Shown: positions 48,806-60,922, counted from the stretch's first letter. The stretch is DNA of 64,000 nucleotides from Larix kaempferi (GCA_027924585.1 BSBM01000001.1:53870501-53934500), one strand, 5' to 3'. Program-made: numbers and translations. Notes: generated from the sequence alone by a model not told the origin.

Positions 48806-51301
48806 TGTTATGAACCAAGGCAAAGATTTTCAGATTCATTAAAGAAGGTTAAACAAAAAAAATAATTACAATGCAAATGTAAATGTAAATAAGACAAAGG
48901 AGAGAAAACATCAGAATTAAATAAAATGATAAGAATGAAAATAGGAGAAAGGGATTTTGCTTATTTGTTGGCCATATAGAGGAGAATGCCAATGAGCCTA
49001 GAGTTACATTCTAACCAAACATTACTGAAATAGAGAATTGAGCAATCATTGAATGCTAGTTTTCTTGTTTGGATTTCCAGGGAAAAATCGTTGTGTTCAT
49101 TATGTGATTGGTTTTGTTTACAATATGAATCTTTGAGATATGTGTGATATACAACGCATACCCATTTTTACCCATTTTTAATGTCTTCCCGTGTTTTAAT
49201 GGAAGATGCTCTATATTTAATTGTTGAATGGGCTTATGTTAATGGTGTGATAATCCATCATATGTAGTAGTTCTATGTTTATATGCCTAGTTTCATTCTC
49301 TAAAGCAAATGTGAATTCCAACATTCGTATTATTCCCTTTTATGGATGAACTTCAGATCTCAAGGATCAATGACTCTCATCTTGGAGTTGTTGCAATCTT
49401 GTAGGGAGATTTTAAACTGGATGTTTAAGAGCTTTTCTAGCTTGTTGGGCATTTTAAACTTGGTTGGGAAAATTCTCTCACTGTGTTGAGTGTATCCTTT
49501 CTCTAGCTCATTGATTTCATAATTGCTTGGGTGTTTTGCTTGTTCCCTAGACCGTCAATGTTTTGCTTACTTCTTCGAATGTACAAGCCGTTAGCTTTGT
49601 TGGGCATATGTTCTTCTTGGTTGTGCATCTCCTCTCTCTTTAGGATGTATTCCTCTTAGTTATACATTAGGGAAAAGACCTAGTGGGTTTTAAATTATTC
49701 CATTGAATGGTTAGGAGCATTTTATGTGAAATTCAGAGGCTATTTACTCCATTTGTAATGACAATTGAAGTTGATAGTCTAAAGATAAACATTCACATGA
49801 TTAATTGTCGGGAAACATTAAGTCAATGTAGCAGTTTTGTCATCTATCTAAGTTGTCATGATTTATTTATTAATTGTTGGAGCATTATGTAGAGAATGCA
49901 CATTGAAATGTTGTTGTCTACTCAAGACATGATATATATGACCCTTCCTCGTGTAATGATCTGTAAACTTTCGTGGATATTCCACTAGAACAACTCATCT
50001 TAACCTATCTTACAACTTTATGCAAACTATTAATTATGTAGTTCTTACTAAATATTTAAGATTCATTGTGTTAACTCAATTCCACAAAATGCTAAATTAA
50101 ATTGAAACTAAAACGAAAATGGCCAGAGAAAAATAACACATCCACACAAATAACACAAGATGTACCTTGGGAAAAGCCACAATGGGGAAAAACCTAACCA
50201 GAAGTGAGGACTATGCCTTGCTCTTTTCTTCTCCAATATGCAATGCAAATACAAAGAAAGTGGCACTCTCCATGGAGCTACCTATGACATTGTGGCTTCT
50301 ATGGCTACTATAGGATCTCCTACTTCCTCTATTATGCTCTAATATCCACTTGTTGGTTATTGTTTAGTTATGGAACAATATAGTAATACCATAAGAATGG
50401 AACACCTTCTTCTCCTAGTGACTGATATTTAACAATGTCCTAATAGCCATCTAGGGTTAGTTTTAGGGTTTTTACATGCTTCAACTCCTTATTAGGGTTG
50501 GGTTTTTTTACTCTATAGAATGTTCTTGAAAGTACACACACGACTAGCTCCACATGTGTGGGTAATGAGCACTGATGTGGAATTCACTCGGTACCATGGT
50601 GCTCAATAGGATAGGTTAACTTGCGGGAAACATAACTTTCTCATACAAACCTTGATGGAGGTTTTGGAGCTTTGCATTGTTCGAAAGCATTCGGAGTGTA
50701 GAACAATGTTGAGAGGGAATAGACTTTGTTTTTAAATTTCGACCCCAAAAACTTTGTTCAAGCCCTCAAACAAGCCTCTAAAGGATATGGAAAACAAGCT
50801 TCTAAAGGATATGGACCCCAAATATGCAAAGTAATACTTGCCCCTAAAATGGGCCCTACAACCTGATTCATCCAATCTTTCCACCTAGAAAGCACTAAAA
50901 TAGATGACAAATGATATATTAATCCATTTCGGGTTAAGTAATGAGAACCATAGCAATGGGTATGTTGTGGCATGCAACTCATGTGTATTAATTGTTGGCA
51001 TCAAGGAAAGCATTGCCTTGTATTTGTTGAGATGAAGGTAGGTTGTTGTGTTTTATAATTCAGACAATGTGATTGCTCCATTTGATTGCTAGTCCACAAT
51101 TGAATATATATGTATGTTTATCTCCATTTCAGGGAAAAATACATTGACCAAAGCATAGCTTGTCTTATTTCTATGCTAGAGTTATCAACTACATTAAGTG
51201 TTGGATTGAAACCTAATGATCATGGTATGTTCTCTTCTGTGATGGTCCTGGAACCACCCTCTCCTTGTAAATATGAAGAATAAAGATTGCAAGGGTTTGG
51301 A
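48806..51301 (+). repeat. 3' LTR of element F
   Basis: About 1.5 kb of LTR plus the X insertion (49959-50937). Starts TGTTATGAACC after the purine-rich AATGGGGAGG. Matches 26174-29008. Confidence 0.7.
49959..50937 (+). mobile_element. Element X, copy 1
   Basis: 979 bp flanked by perfect GTAATG (49953-49958 and 50938-50943). The left F LTR has the empty site with a single GTAATG. Starts ATCTGTAAACTTTCGTGG and ends CCATTTCGGGTTAA. A second copy in the opposite orientation is at 59812-60773. No coding sequence; class unknown (solo LTR, TRIM or other non-autonomous element). Ends are certain to within about two bases. Confidence 0.75.
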
Positions 51302-52099
51302 GTTCAACTTGGCTACAAAAGTTAGAGTGCTAAACTGGTAGATGGAAAAGAATATAGTTTAGTTTCCTTGTTGGCAATATTGAACCTAGAGGGGGTTGGC
51401 TCCTTTGTTAAGCATTTGCCTCAACACAAAAAGCCAATAAACCAAGCATGGTATTCAGAGTTGAACATTCCCATTCATACGTAGAAAGGTTTTGATCCCA
51501 ACTTTGATAGTCTATTCGTTTAAATTGCAGAGGATAGAACAATGAACTGATCTTGAACACATAGTATTTGCGGAGACTAGGTTTTTATTGGCCTAACCAT
51601 GGGTTGCTTGTCTACCTAACTAGTGAGAATAATAGAGAAGCTAACCCACAACACTGATAATTATTTGCACTATAGTTGGTTATTGTGTGTAGGCTATATT
51701 GAGAATAAAGGCCTCATAGCGTAGAATAAGGACAAAGATCTTTGTACAAGGCTGAGAACAAAGACCATATATTATTCTTGCATAGTATGCGTATTGGTGA
51801 AGCGAGTGGGCTATAGGCCTCTCATTCATGTATCAATTATTCAATTTGAAACAAAAATGTGAGAATAGTAGCATGTCTTGCGTTTTCTTCGTCAACTTTT
51901 CCTTCTTCCACATCTTGTTAGTTATTTATATTGTAGTTTTATTGGAGGCATTATTCAATCTTTAAAACACAAAAAGTAATGGAACATAGATGTTTCTCAC
52001 ATTTTCTTCTACTAGTCAATATTTCTAGCACATACCGATGTCTTTTGTATAATGTGAAGGCAACTCTACTGAGTGGTTGTTGATCGTCACAACACTAAA
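51302..52099. other. No supported gene
   Basis: Unassigned sequence between the F LTR and the LINE remnant. No domain or repeat recognised. Confidence 0.45.
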
Positions 52100-53226
52100 C
52101 AATCTTTAATATTAGTTGTCAAGTTTCTCTTCATATTTGGGAAGAACTCACTTGCAATCTACATTCTGCTGGGCGATGGGATCATGGATCCTTTGTATCT
52201 AGTATGTATCATTGGTTTGTAGTGGGTACTAACTCTTCTTCGCTCCCACTTTATATCAGCTGGGGTATTTGGAGATTCCAGAACCAGGCACTATTTGAGG
52301 ATGTCCGTCTATCGATTGACAATGCTTGTTGGTTTGTTCTTGGTTTGTACTCGCATTATTCTCCTACTACTAAACCTATCAAGCACATCTATAAGGCTCC
52401 TCCCTTACTCACTAGCATGGGCCATATCGGCTTCTTCAATGGTGCTTCTAAAGGGGAGAAGTGCAGAGATGGTATATATCTTATCATCGATAAGGATCGT
52501 TATATTTCCCTCTGGCTCGGTTGTGGCGTGGGCTCAAACACCCGAGTTGAACTCCTCGCGCTATGGGCCCTTCTATATTATTCTCTGCACCGTGGTATTT
52601 TTATTCTTCAAGTTTTTGGTGATTCCCGGGTGGTTATCGATTGGATAAATGGAATTGGGAATCTACAGATACCATTTTGGAGTACTGGAAATATCATATC
52701 TCAGCTCTTCACAACAAGTTCACAGTGATCAACGTTAAGCATATATTCCGATATTTCAATCAATGAGCAGACTAGTTGTCTAAACAAGGTATTATGTTAT
52801 AGGACGGGTTGCTGTTTTATAAAGAATTCTTTAATAACCAGCTGATTGATGAAGGTGGTATTACCATCTATTAATGTTGTAGTTTGGTCCTCTTCTTCTA
52901 CTAGCTATGTGAGATGGAATTTTGTTGTCCTCAGGAACATTTATTTTGTGTGCAGGCTGTTCATATAGGAATATTGTATACTTTTGTGCTACTTTAACTT
53001 TTAGTAGTTATGGTTTTGGTTAAATTGTTGAGTTGTTGTTTATTTTGTATCTTTTATGAACTATAAAAGCTTGCCTTTAGTGATTTTAGCTCTTGGTAGC
53101 TCTTTTGGGAACTACTGTAATTGGATTTCAATGCTATGGATCACTATCCAAGGAATAGGACAACATGTAGTTTCTTTGATTCACTTTATGGATATCTATA
53201 AGCTTTTTTTCATTTGAAAAAAAAAC
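52100..53226 (+). pseudogene. LINE ORF2 C-terminal remnant with RNase H
   Basis: One frame from about 52100 to 52728 reads through a zinc-binding RT end (IWEELTC) and YISWGIWRFQNQALF into an RNase H domain: FFNGASKGEKC, GSNTRVELLALWALLYY, LQVFGDSRVVIDW. The first catalytic Asp (normally FDGAS) is Asn; the Glu and the second Asp are kept. The C-terminal end continues in another frame with stops (VKHIFRYFNQ, LSKQG) to about 52873. About 340 bp of 3' sequence then ends in an A-run at 53217-53225, as expected for reverse-transcribed LINE ends. The 5' part with RT and endonuclease is missing, typical of 5'-truncated L1-type insertions. Confidence 0.75.
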
Positions 53227-54179
53227 ATCTTCGATATTGTTATGAGGTTTAAGATGAGTCATGAGAACGTAGAGGACATGATACATCTATGTAACATATG
53301 AACCTTGAAGGATTCGAGGAAGATAAAATGCCACAATTTGTTTTTACCAACAAGAATGTGACCTACTATTAAAAAGACTATTTAACTTTTTTTTACAATA
53401 TATCTACTTTTGAGAATAACAAAAATTAAATGGTTTATGAAAAACAAAAACAAAAGCAAAATAGTATGGAATAAAACTCAATATCCCAAAATATTAAAAT
53501 TGTTATTTCTCAAATAATTTAAAGAAGAAATTATTTTTAGATAAATATCGACATTAAAAAATATTCAATACAACGCGACATCAAAAAGAAGTTTATGTTC
53601 GCTTCCAACATTGTATCGAGTTGAATCGCACCAGCTGTTAAAAGGTTGCAACTACTTTTCTATCTCTAAATATATATATGAGAGCGATGATAAAAAACAA
53701 TTGCCATAATGGCGTGGGCATAAGACAACCTTTTACAGACCCATTAATAATTAAAAAAAATGGTATATCAATAAAATATGATTAAGAACATTTCATTCGT
53801 TTGACTCACCCCTTGTCTGAAAGTGGAAATTTAAGTTGCCAGGTGTTGGATCAAGGGTGGTGAAGGTTGCCGGGAGGGAGTTACTTAAAATGGTAACTTT
53901 TGCAATTCTTCGACAGAGATGATGCAGGCAATTTGGCAAAATACACAGAAACGAAGAAGTGAAGGGCCAGCAAGGGCCCGAGATACCTGCAGGATGACCA
54001 CATGAGATAGTCTAGTGGAGCCCCTGATTCCCTACCTAGTGATGGCACAAAAAGATGTGGATTGCCAACTGTAATCAATATTTTTAAGAAAGAAATAGCA
54101 GGTACCTCATCTCGTTCAGAAATATTGTCAAGCAACAGATTTTCTGCAATTCAAGTGGAGATTCTTTCGGTAAGAGGAG
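53227..54179 (+). other. Upstream region of the USP exon
   Basis: AT-rich to about 53800, then a less AT-rich 350 bp before the ATG, plausible as promoter and 5' leader. TATATATAT at 53671-53679 is a possible TATA box but lies far upstream. An open frame on the opposite strand (53881-54135) shows no motif. Confidence 0.3.
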
Positions 54180-54381
54180 ATGGGGTCATTGAAATGCGTG
54201 GTAGTGGCTGTGGACGGGAGCGAGCAGAGCATGCGTGCATTGGGATGGGCTCTAGACAACATCAGACTGTGTCCTCCCGATGGTGATAAGCAGGGAGGCA
54301 AGTTTGTTGTACTCCATGTGCAGTCTCCACCTTCTATTTCTACCGGTCTAAACCCAGGATCGATTCCTTTCGGTGGACCTA
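54180..54381 (+). CDS. Universal stress protein (USP family), first exon only
   Basis: The ATG at 54180 follows the purine-rich AGAGGAG. The exon encodes 67 codons: MGSLKCVVVAVDGSEQSMRA, then LGWALDNIRL, KFVVLHVQSPP and IPFGGPS. These are the first beta strand with the nucleotide-contacting Asp, helix 1 and beta strand 2 of the USP/UspA alpha/beta fold. USPs are small cytosolic, often ATP-binding proteins induced by stress. The frame ends at CCTA followed by GTGAGT, a good donor (GT at 54382-54383, phase 1); reading on gives only FTLSFCVF and a stop. The ATP-binding Gly motif and the C-terminal strands belong to later exons, which I cannot find in the remaining 9.6 kb. Either the intron is very long and filled with transposons, as is common in gymnosperms, or the gene is truncated. 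No base in the exon is damaged. Confidence 0.8.
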
Positions 54382-56140
54382 GTGAGTCTTTTACTCTTTC
54401 CTTCTGTGTTTTTTGAGATATAATGCCTGTAAAACTTTTGGTGGCCTCGGATCCGAATTGATTATTTGTCTGTAACTGTATATCATAAAGTGCTGTGTTG
54501 AATTTGTTTCTGGTGACAAAATTCTCTGATCGGGCATATCCAATGCCTAATTTTACTGTACTTTTGTTGAAGTTTTGAATTTTTACTCAAGTGCTAGAAA
54601 GGCGTGGGGCTGCACCTCTAAGAAAACACTGACTTCCTAATGCTTAGAAGCTAGGTCTGAGGAGTATATACTCCGCCAAAGTTGTCTGGGGATTGCATCT
54701 AGCCTTGTCCTTTCTAAATTCATGCCATTCAGGTGGGGGGCAGATTTTGATTGTGATTTTGAGAAGGCAAAGCTCAGGGATCAAAGGTAACTTAATGCTT
54801 ATCAGACACAAAGTTTCACTGTGACTTGGGTGCTTATGAATTTTTTATCATCGCAGTTCACACACTCACAAGTTCACTCATAGCGGTCCTGGTGGCCCTT
54901 AGCGCTCTTCAAATTATCATACCTTAGGGAGAAGGTAAATGGTAAAAGCCATTAGTTTGACTCTCCATGCAATAAAGGTAGGCCCTACCCATTCTGGCGT
55001 GCAGCAGGGTGACCCTGGATTTGAATGTGATATTATATGTTGATAGATGGATGGTATTCGATGGCCACTCAAGCAAAACCATGCAGATTTGTCGGATTGT
55101 TTTAAATGAACTTCTTAGTTCTTGTTGTTTTCAGCAGTGTTTTTTTGGATGAAGGTTCTTTGTCATTAGATTTCCTAATCTAAATATAACAACCCTGGTT
55201 GGCACATTTAGGTGGTGAAAGAGAATGAGTTTCAGCAAAATAAGTACGATTGCACATAACATGACAATTCTGGACTACTAAAAAATGACTTAGCAAAAAT
55301 TGATAACTAGCAAGTACAGAATAACTAACAACAATACTATCTTGTAGCATTTCAACTTAACAGAACAACCTCAGGAATCAGGAAGTCTTAACAAATATAC
55401 TGTAGCAAAGAATGCCATTGTTAGCAGATTAGATGATATCTCACATTCTGTTAGAATATAAGGCTTATTATGTAATAAAGACACTTTATGACTTTAGGTT
55501 GGGCTAATGTTCATTTTATGTCTAAAGCAGTTTATCCTGCATTCATAAGTGGAAATGATTTGCTCGGTGAACATTGGTATATAAGGAGACGAACTCCATT
55601 GCATTAGGTAACTCATAATATGATATTGTATTATTTTGTATATCAATTACATGGATTAGTGTTTCTAGGTTTTTATAGTACATTCCACTAGGCTCACGAA
55701 AATGAAAAAGGGAACAATAAAGGCAAATCTTAGCCAAAATTCATAAATTACAGCTACTTCATAAATTATTTCATAGAATAGGAGGGTACTATAGTTAATA
55801 AACTTCTTTGTCTTTCTACTTGTGTACTCAATCATATTTCAAGGTAGAAGATCCATTATGATTCAAGAGAGTCTATAGTAAATGAATTTGCCCAACTCTC
55901 TCTAGTTGTGTACTTGATCATGTGTCAAGGTACAAGACCCTTTGGATTCAAGCATGAATTGGGTCACAACCAGACACTAGATTATCAACTAGTTTAGTGT
56001 TTTTCAATTTGATCAAAAGTAGCTTACCCATAAGATGAATCACTTATGGTGTTATGTTTCGATAAGTTATACAATTTACTATTTGGAATATGTGTTTGTG
56101 CTTTTATTGCCTCCAATTAGTTTGAGCCCAAGCTTTGCAT
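54382..56140 (+). other. No exon or gene found; putative USP intron 1
   Basis: Begins with the GTGAGT donor. I looked for a second USP exon (DHALKIC-like and the glycine motif) and saw none. AT-rich, no recognisable element. Confidence 0.4.
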
Positions 56141-56460
56141 TTGTGCGCTTCGAGTTTGTGCGAAATCTTTTCCAATCTTCAACATGCTACAACAATGCTA
56201 CGACAAAAGTTTAGAGCTTGTTACACTGCCTTATTGTGCGATCAGCACCAACTCCTCGTTGTTCTTGACCCATCGCCTACGGCCAATGTCTGATCTTCAA
56301 TGTGCCAATCTTCTAACACCCATGCTTGATTTGATTAGCACCAACTTATCATACAAGTCAGCAAATTGTTCATTGCGCCACCTCAATGGTCCACATCAAT
56401 GACACATGGCAACTTAAAGGATTAGCACAACTGACTAATTGGGTGATTGAAGTGGAGTAG
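56141..56460. repeat. LTR-like direct repeat, copy 1
   Basis: ATCTTTTCCAATCTTCAACATGC and the following 80 bp match 63251-63330 in the same orientation. The end of this segment (AAGGATTAGC..AACTGAC.AATTGGGTGAT) also matches the complement of 63570-63625. Likely gypsy LTR remnants flanking the pol fragments between them, with some rearrangement. Boundaries are not resolved. Confidence 0.45.
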
Positions 56461-57580
56461 GTGAACTTGGTAAACTTGTGAGTGACAATGTCGATTTCTT
56501 CTCATTCATTGTACTCGAGGATGACAATTAGAATTAATCTTGATTAATCTAATCATCCTCTTTCTTGTATGAATATGCTAATCATTGTACTTGTAAAGGA
56601 TCTTGGAGCGTGGACCTTGAACAATAGAGAGTGATTTGTACTCTTTCTACCTTTGCAAGATCTAGTTCCATAGTTGTATCCATACACTACATGAGCCACG
56701 ACACTATTCTATAATGTTAACGACCTTTGCTAAATTTTGTAGCAACATTGTATTGGAAATAGACTATACATTTGAGTAATCTCTTGTGACCTTTGATCTT
56801 ATTGTGATTGTTCAATCTCAGGTTTATTGCTAAATTTTCATATATACATAGATAAGTGTCTTTATTGTTTTTCTCAAGACTTGATAATGCACTTTGTGTT
56901 TTATAATGCTATTTTGCAATCGTTAAGAACAATCCTTGCTTGGTTAATCTTCCTTTTGCTAGTACACTGGTAAGTCTCTTACAACAACACTAGTTGTCGC
57001 ATTATTTCTAGCCCAACCCCAATCACACTATCTAACCTTTCTCCACAGATTGAAGGATGGCTGGTCTATGGATTTTCAATCCAACCTTTAGCTTGATGAT
57101 ACAAATTAGTGAGGGAATGTAGTGGACACATACTAATTATAGAAATTTGTGTGTACAAAAGAGGAATGTAGATAGCAGCAGTGGAACCAAATCAAATTGT
57201 TGAAATAAACATAAACATAACCTACATCCCACACATATATGACTTTGTTATTGTGGAAATAAATAAACGGAGCTACAACACACAAATATGCTATAATAAA
57301 CCAATCTTATTCATTCAGGATTGAATACTGGTAGTAGCAATCTCTCAAAGAGAATAGATGCATGTTATGCTCATGCACAACAACCAAGAAACCCCCCTAT
57401 AGAAGAGGGCTGAACTTTTATTTATTCATGTGATATGGAAATGAATAGATAGAGAACTTTTAGGCAAAAAGCCAAGAGTCGCGCATTGAGATGGTGACCA
57501 ATAACAGAGGTCATCGACGGACCAGACGAGATAACTGAGGCTTGGCCAACGATGCAATATATGATATTGTCGAGAAAAGG
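56461..57580. other. No supported gene
   Basis: Possibly the remainder of a gypsy LTR and leader. No coding sequence, primer site or clear end recognised. Confidence 0.35.
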
Positions 57581-57584
57581 TCTC

Positions 57585-57955
57585 TTGATGTTGACAAGGT
57601 GAGGGTTGTTGACAAGGAGTCCATCGACAAGGGAACCGTTGGCGAGGGAGCTATCGAGAATGGTACCATTGATGAGGGAACTGTCGACAAAAGAACAATG
57701 GTCAAGACAACCATTAATGAGGGAAGTCCTATAAAGTGAACCATCAAACGACAAAAACGTTGACAAGGGAACTATTGATTAGGGAAACACTAACAAGGGA
57801 ACCATCGATGATGGAAATTGCAACAGAGGAACCATCAATGAGGGAAACGTCGACAAGGGAACCATCGACGAGGGAAATGTCAACAAGGGAATTATTGATG
57901 AGGGAATCGTTGACAAAGGAGATATTGACGAGGGAACCATTGATAAGGGATGCAT
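57585..57955 (+). repeat. 15-bp minisatellite coding for five-residue repeats
   Basis: A 15-bp unit close to GTCGACAAGGGAACC or ATCGACGAGGGAAAC repeats about 20 times. In one plus frame it encodes alternating VDKGT and IDEGN pentapeptides (57542-57739), and after a frame change again from about 57759. Units are most regular between 57840 and 57950. It sits beside gypsy remnants. Whether it was ever translated is unknown. Confidence 0.75.
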
Positions 57956-58269
57956 GGAAAAAAGAAGTTGTTGACAGTTCTTACTAGAGTTGTTTGACAG
58001 ATACCAAGAAACTCATTGTTGGCTGCAAGGAAGTGCTTGGAATCTTGGATTAGTCGCCCCCTTTTGGAGAGAAGTGGTCCCCATTCCATAAATTGTTAGG
58101 GCTATGTAAGGATTTTTTTGCTTCTGAATTTGCGTTTTGGTAAACTACCTTCCTCGCTGCATGAACTTCCCTACCTTAACAACTCGATAAAATGGGATGG
58201 ACTGTATCCTATTCTTCTTCATTTTGATGCCTACTATCTAATTTGTTGTAGCTGGTGTTGTAGAATCAT

Positions 58270-59420
58270 TATTCAACTTGATGGGTGCTGGATGCTCCAT
58301 TGCGTTAGATGTATGCAACCAAGATGGAAAATACATGTGATGTAATTCCACATTAAAAATAGGATGAAGGCAAAGAAAGGGTGGAAAATTGGGTACAAAA
58401 ACATTTTGTTACACCTGCTTGGTGATGGAATATGGTCTGTAACAAATTGGTTTGATTTTTTTATTCAGTCCCTTTTAATCTCTCCTTTTGCAAAGGCAAC
58501 CATACTTTGTCATCAACATTGTACGAGTGTGGAACTCAGTGTTGATCATATTGTTGTTTATATTTAGCATTGAACTTCTGCAAGATTTCATGGACCTACC
58601 CATGCATTTACTAAATCTGCTCCAAAAACATTGGTTCTTTGTTTGCTTCCTTCTATTCATGGGGATACTCCTATGGTAAGGCAAAGGTAGAGATACATCA
58701 ATTGGGGCCAATGGATGGGACCCCAAACACACATCGAATGGGTTGTGTCCAATAAAACTATGAAAAGCTATGGTGTATCTATGCTATTCTTAAGGAAATG
58801 TATTATTCCAAGTGCATGGAATGGATGCTTTGAGTTGTACATCTTAAGGATATGTACTATCATTTGTTTGACTACCTTTGTTGTCCTTTCTATCTGTGGG
58901 TGAAAGGCAATTGCCTTGGTAGCTTTATGTCCGGTAGGGGTCAAAGGTTGGACCATGAGACGCTCAAGGAATGACTCTCTGTTTGACACAATGGTTTCGG
59001 GCAAGCCAAAGTGAACCCAGACATGTTTAAAGAATTTTTTAGTAGTGCCCTTTGTTGTTATGCTCTTCTTATAGTGTGCTAGAATTGGAAAGCTAGAGAA
59101 GTTGTCAACAACTACAAAACATAGTCATTACCATGCTTGGTAGAAGGCAAATTGGTCAGAAAGTCCATGGAGACAGACTCCCATGGCTTGTTAGGGATAG
59201 ACAATGGGTTCTACAATACTTGCTTCTTGAAAGCTGGCTTGGCAATAGCACAAGCTGTGCATGATCTGTTGTATCTGTTTTATATCAAGTGCCTCTGCTT
59301 TATCATCAACGATATAGGGGTGCTTGCGCATCTAGAAAAGGTTCAAAGATTGGCCTACCCTAGCCAACATCATAGAACTGTGAAGCTTTCTCGGCTTGAC
59401 AAATTTCTATAGATGATTCA
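58270..59420 (-). pseudogene. Ty3/gypsy integrase remnant, minus strand
   Basis: Reading leftward: a zinc-region end (SCTACAIAKPAFKKQ, about 59225-59270), the core start WESVSMDFLTNLPSTKHG (about 59130-59185), then GLPETIVSNRESF with FHPQIERTTKVVKQMIVHIL (58768-59004). The C-terminal part follows (LAPIDVSLPL, 58475-58732), then KPICYRPYSITKQV and VPNFPPFF (about 58290-58430). This is the canonical gypsy integrase order. Frameshifts and stops throughout. RT and RNase H of this copy are not present next to it. Confidence 0.8.
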
Positions 59421-59631
59421 TTTTAGACTTCTCTCATATTGCACACCCCCTTCTTGCTCTCTTGCCTAGAGAAACCAAGAACATAGTGTTTCAATGGAAT
59501 ACAACGTAGCAACATTGATTCAAAGAACTCAAGTGCATATTGTGCATAGTGCCAGTTTTACACCTACTTGACTTCCACTAACCCTTTGGCATCCAGACCG
59601 ACATCTCAAAGTATACACTCAGAGTTCTTTT

Positions 59632-60900
59632 GCAGGATGGACACCTATTTATATATCACTCTAAATCCGTTAATGATGTTGTTAGTAGTTATTCAACTTT
59701 TGTCGGAGATCTCTATGCAATTGTTCAAGTTGTTAAACGATGGTGGCATTACATCTTGGGTAAGGAGATGATTATAAATTTTGACCATAGGCCTTTGTAG
59801 TTTGTGCAGATGATCTGAAATGGATCACTATCTCATTTTTCATCTGTTTTGGTACTTTTTGAGTGGGAAATTGGAGCAATGGACTTGTAGGGCTCATTTT
59901 AAGGGCATATCCTATTTTGTTGATTTGGGGTTTAGAACTTTTGGAGCCCATTTCAGGCACTAAATGATTATTTTTGGGTCAAAACTTTGTTAACAAAATT
60001 GCAGCCCTCTATGTTGTTCTACTTGTTGAGAGCTTTCCAATGGTCGAAAGATCATCTCAATTAGAGTTCACATGAAGAAGTTATGCCTCCTGCAAGTTGA
60101 TCTATGCTTTGACCACCACAATACCAAGTGGATGCCATGTCAGCTCCCATTACGCAAACTTGTGAAATTAGTCATGTGTGGATCTTCAAGGGGATTCTAG
60201 AGGACCCAAAACCCTAACCTTAATCAGGTGTTGAGGCATGCAAAAACCCTAACCCTAACCCTAAACAACTATGAAGACATGTCAAATACTTAACTGCAAG
60301 GAAAGGGGTTTTGTTCCTATTGTATTGATTTTCTGTTCCATATATGAGCAGAACAAAGGAGTGGGTTATTATGAGCAGAATAGGGGAAGTACAAGACCTT
60401 GTAGCAAGTTGCAACTAGTGAGGCCACAGTGTCCATTGCAACTCCATAGTGAGTCCATCTTTCTTTGTATTTTCATGTTATATCTAAGAAGAAAAGAGAG
60501 GCATAATTCTGACCTTTTGGTTTGGTTTTCTCATATTGGGTTTCCTAGGTTACATCTTGTGTTCATTGGGGGGAATGGTGTGGTCATTTTATTGTTGTAA
60601 CTTCTTTTACACATTCTCAGTTTATTTCAGTATTTTGAGTGCTATGGTTAATATTACATTCTAATCATGCGTAAATAGTGCACAATAGAGGATAACTTTG
60701 CAGTATTCTGTACCAACTTGTAAGATCTGTTGTGAAGAACTGTCCAGTGGAATATCCACGACAGTTTAAAGATCAGATACAGAGAAATTGTAGATTGTAC
60801 ACCAGTTGAAGTGGACGATATCCCTACAACAGTTCCATTTGGTGATCAAGCATAAGTGCAAAACATCCAATGGTGTAGCAGATTTCTTGAGCTGACCACC
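59632..60900 (+). pseudogene. Ty3/gypsy RNase H remnant, plus strand, split by X
   Basis: One frame from 59633 reads QDGHLFIYHSKSVNDVVSSY, then DLYAIVQVVKRWWHYILGKE and FDHRPL, with one TAG before the X insertion at 59812. Beyond X, from 60779, the expected continuation appears (LKWTISLQQFHLVIKHK, NGVADFLS). Gypsy RNase H degrades the RNA strand during reverse transcription. The upstream RT is absent. The opposite-strand integrase at 58270-59420 belongs to another copy or to an inverted piece. Confidence 0.8.
59812..60773 (-). mobile_element. Element X, copy 2, inside the gypsy RNase H
   Basis: 962 bp flanked by CAGAT on both sides (59807-59811 and 60774-60778). On the minus strand it starts ATCTTTAAACTGTCGTGG and ends CCATTTCAGATC. 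It matches copy 1 along its length, for example ACACAAGATGTA.CCT.GG..AA..CC, GAATACAAAGAAAG-like and AAAATGAGCCCTACAA or AAAATGGGCCCTACAA. An alternative reading of the ends is TGATCT...AGATCA. Three telomere-like CCCTAA units lie inside at 60245-60265. A 109-codon open frame within it has no counterpart in copy 1. Confidence 0.7.
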
Positions 60901-60922
60901 AGAAAGCTATTTATTGGTTACC

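Larger units (their letters stand above)
26174..51301 (+). mobile_element. Old LTR retrotransposon F with three nested copia elements
   Basis: Direct repeats at 26174-29008 and 48806-51301 match along about 1.5 kb each once a private insertion in each is removed (1.33 kb on the left, 0.98 kb on the right). The right copy starts TGTTATGAACC and is preceded by a purine tract (AATGGGGAGG), as expected for a 3' LTR. What remains of the interior after removing the copia elements is about 1.9 kb, in four pieces (29009-30495, 35735-35762, 42708-42942, 48684-48805). It encodes a G-patch/CCHC remnant but no RT or integrase that I can see. I infer a non-autonomous (LARD-like) element. The outer target duplication was not found and both ends are accurate only to several bases. 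Confidence 0.65.

Noticed and set aside
52295-52648. 117-codon open frame
   Set aside because: Alternative-frame shadow of the LINE RNase H.
53881-54135. 84-codon minus-strand frame upstream of the USP exon
   Set aside because: No recognisable motif; lies in the probable leader of the USP gene.
57422-57766. 114-codon minus-strand frame
   Set aside because: Its apparent repeats are the complement of the 15-bp minisatellite; the plus frames show the more regular peptide pattern, and neither is proven.
60245-60265. Telomere repeat array
   Set aside because: Only three CCCTAA units, inside element X; copy 1 has a similar TTAGGGTTAG-like stretch, so it is part of the element and not a telomere relic.
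60271-60600. 109-codon open frame in element X
   Set aside because: Not conserved in the other X copy and without motif.
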